Positions 63,479 through 64,000 of a DNA stretch of 64,000 nucleotides are shown one piece after another. The stretch lies in the NCBI RefSeq assembly GCF_001659985.1, contig NZ_LYCS01000004.1, forward strand, positions 186,001 to 250,000. The letters are read 5' to 3'. A model generated the notes under the pieces. That model was given only the letters and a program-made list of their open reading frames with translations. It did no database searches and was not told where the DNA came from. The translations under genes and the position numbers were made by a program. The DNA comes from Oceanobacillus sp. Castelsardo. GTDB taxonomy: Bacteria > Bacillota > Bacilli > Bacillales > Amphibacillaceae. How positions within the stretch are numbered: the stretch's first letter is position 1; each line of letters starts with the position of its first letter.

Positions 63479-63692
63479 AGCACAAAGGCGAAAGCGGCCG
63501 TTAGCAACGTACAAACTGGAGCACTTCGCAATGAGATAAAGGAAACATGCCCCTTAATAGGGGTATGCCGACGTTGGCCGCAAAGGCCGTACTTAGTCGG
63601 CCTTCCTTTAGTACCTCAAACCGATGTTGACTTATCGTAGTGTAGAAGTGTGAAGTTTGTACGTTGCTGGGCGCTGGAGCCGGACGTGGCTA
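63479..63692 (+). repeat. GC-rich dispersed repeat, short copy
   Basis: Shares with 17786-18165 the core GGAAACA-GCCCCTT, ATGCCGACGTTGGCCGCAAA, GGCCGT-CTTAGTCGGCCTTC and the right end GCGCTGGAGC-GGACGTGGC. Its ends form a perfect 14-bp inverted repeat, AGCAACGTACAAAC at 63503 and GTTTGTACGTTGCT at 63655. It separates the binding-protein gene from oppB. Confidence 0.8.
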
Positions 63693-63747
63693 TTCCTTAA
63701 AAAGAAATTTTCCACTTCTCACCATTTTATAGTTTCCTAAATAAAAC

Positions 63748-63787
63748 AAGGGAGCCAGTGTCATGGAAAACCGACAGTGACTCCCTT
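63748..63787 (-). terminator. Terminator behind the substrate-binding protein gene
   Basis: AAGGGAGCCAGTGTC pairs with GACAGTGACTCCCTT (two mismatches), followed on the minus strand by TTGTTTTATTT. Confidence 0.78.
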
Positions 63788-63792
63788 TAGAC

Positions 63793-64000
63793 TTATTTAT
63801 TCTTATAAGTATTCCAGAATCGTGGACCAATCCAAGCATCATAATCTTGAATTTCGTCACTCATTATATCTAATGTCGTTTCATTCGCAACTTTTAAGAA
63901 AGGAAGTTCGTCATATACCGTTTGGTTCATTTCTGCTAATATTTCTTGTCTTTCCTCAGAAGAAGCTGCTAACCCCCATTGATCCATTAATTCTGACCAA
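63793..64000 (-). CDS. Peptide/nickel ABC transporter substrate-binding protein, C-terminal end
   Basis: The last 68 residues are in the window: WSELMDQWGLAASSEERQEI, QTVYDELPFLKVANETTLDI and the ending WIGPRFWNTYKNK, all typical of SBP family 5 (peptide-binding) C-termini. The gene begins beyond 64000 and is presumably the binding component of the oppBCDF system downstream. Confidence 0.85.
   Translation of the reverse strand, partial: WSELMDQWGLAASSEERQEILAEMNQTVYDELPFLKVANETTLDIMSDEIQDYDAWIGPRFWNTYKNK

Overview
This window is chromosomal DNA from an AT-rich, spore-forming, Gram-positive bacterium of the family Bacillaceae. The evidence is two alpha/beta small acid-soluble spore proteins, YtfJ/GerW, YtrH/YtrI, YtvI, RefZ and EzrA, strong AGGAGG-type ribosome sites, and a gene order that follows the Bacillus subtilis phoPR-to-rpsD segment. 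The dispersed repeats and pilus genes suggest the Oceanobacillus/Virgibacillus/Lentibacillus side of the family; that placement is inference.

Region 1 (1-21.8 kb) is the conserved central-metabolism block: phoR (cut by the window edge)-phoP, mdh-icd-citZ, ytvI facing fxsA, pyk-pfkA, accD-accA, a FadR-like GntR regulator behind NADP-type malic enzyme, dnaE, ytrH-ytrI, nrnA, ytpI and ytoI. Malic enzyme has a clear promoter followed at once by a perfect TGGTC-N-GACCA palindrome, a FadR-class operator, so the malic enzyme-gntR unit is probably autoregulated.

Region 2 (22-32 kb) is a type IVa pilus locus: two minor pilins, pilB, pilT, pilC, the major pilin pilA, prepilin peptidase pilD, and pilM-pilN-pilO on the minus strand, plus a divergently transcribed minor pilin with a beta-helix-like C-terminus. 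The pilA leader can fold as a pseudoknot and also carries a helix able to cover the ribosome site.

Region 3 (32-37 kb) holds ytkL and an envelope-stress operon (DUF4178, PspA, a DUF4247 lipoprotein, DUF350, and a membrane-anchored spermidine-synthase-like protein) behind an exact sigma-W-type promoter (TGAAAC-N16-CGTA).

Region 4 (37-50.4 kb) returns to the conserved order: uspA-like gene with a cre site on its promoter, ackA, ytxK, tpx, ytfJ, ytfI, nadK-like, two ssp genes, thiI, its cysteine desulfurase, ezrA, refZ, fRMsr and rpsD with a long leader.

Region 5 (50.3-57.7 kb) is an accessory island. It is bounded by direct repeats of the rpsD 3' end (last six codons plus terminator), as if inserted at the rpsD stop. 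It contains about fifteen small genes, all on the minus strand, many separated by one of two recurring short palindromic motifs, which makes it look like a gene-cassette array. It includes two MazF/PemK-type toxin-antitoxin pairs, a broken retropepsin-like protease, secreted and small membrane proteins, and at least five decayed genes. No recombinase is present.

Region 6 (57.9-64 kb) has a cation-diffusion-facilitator gene and an oligopeptide ABC transporter operon (oppBCDF order plus a small unknown gene), with the end of a substrate-binding protein at the window edge. Two families of dispersed, non-coding, hairpin-rich repeats are scattered through the window. No rRNA, tRNA, CRISPR array or prophage was found.
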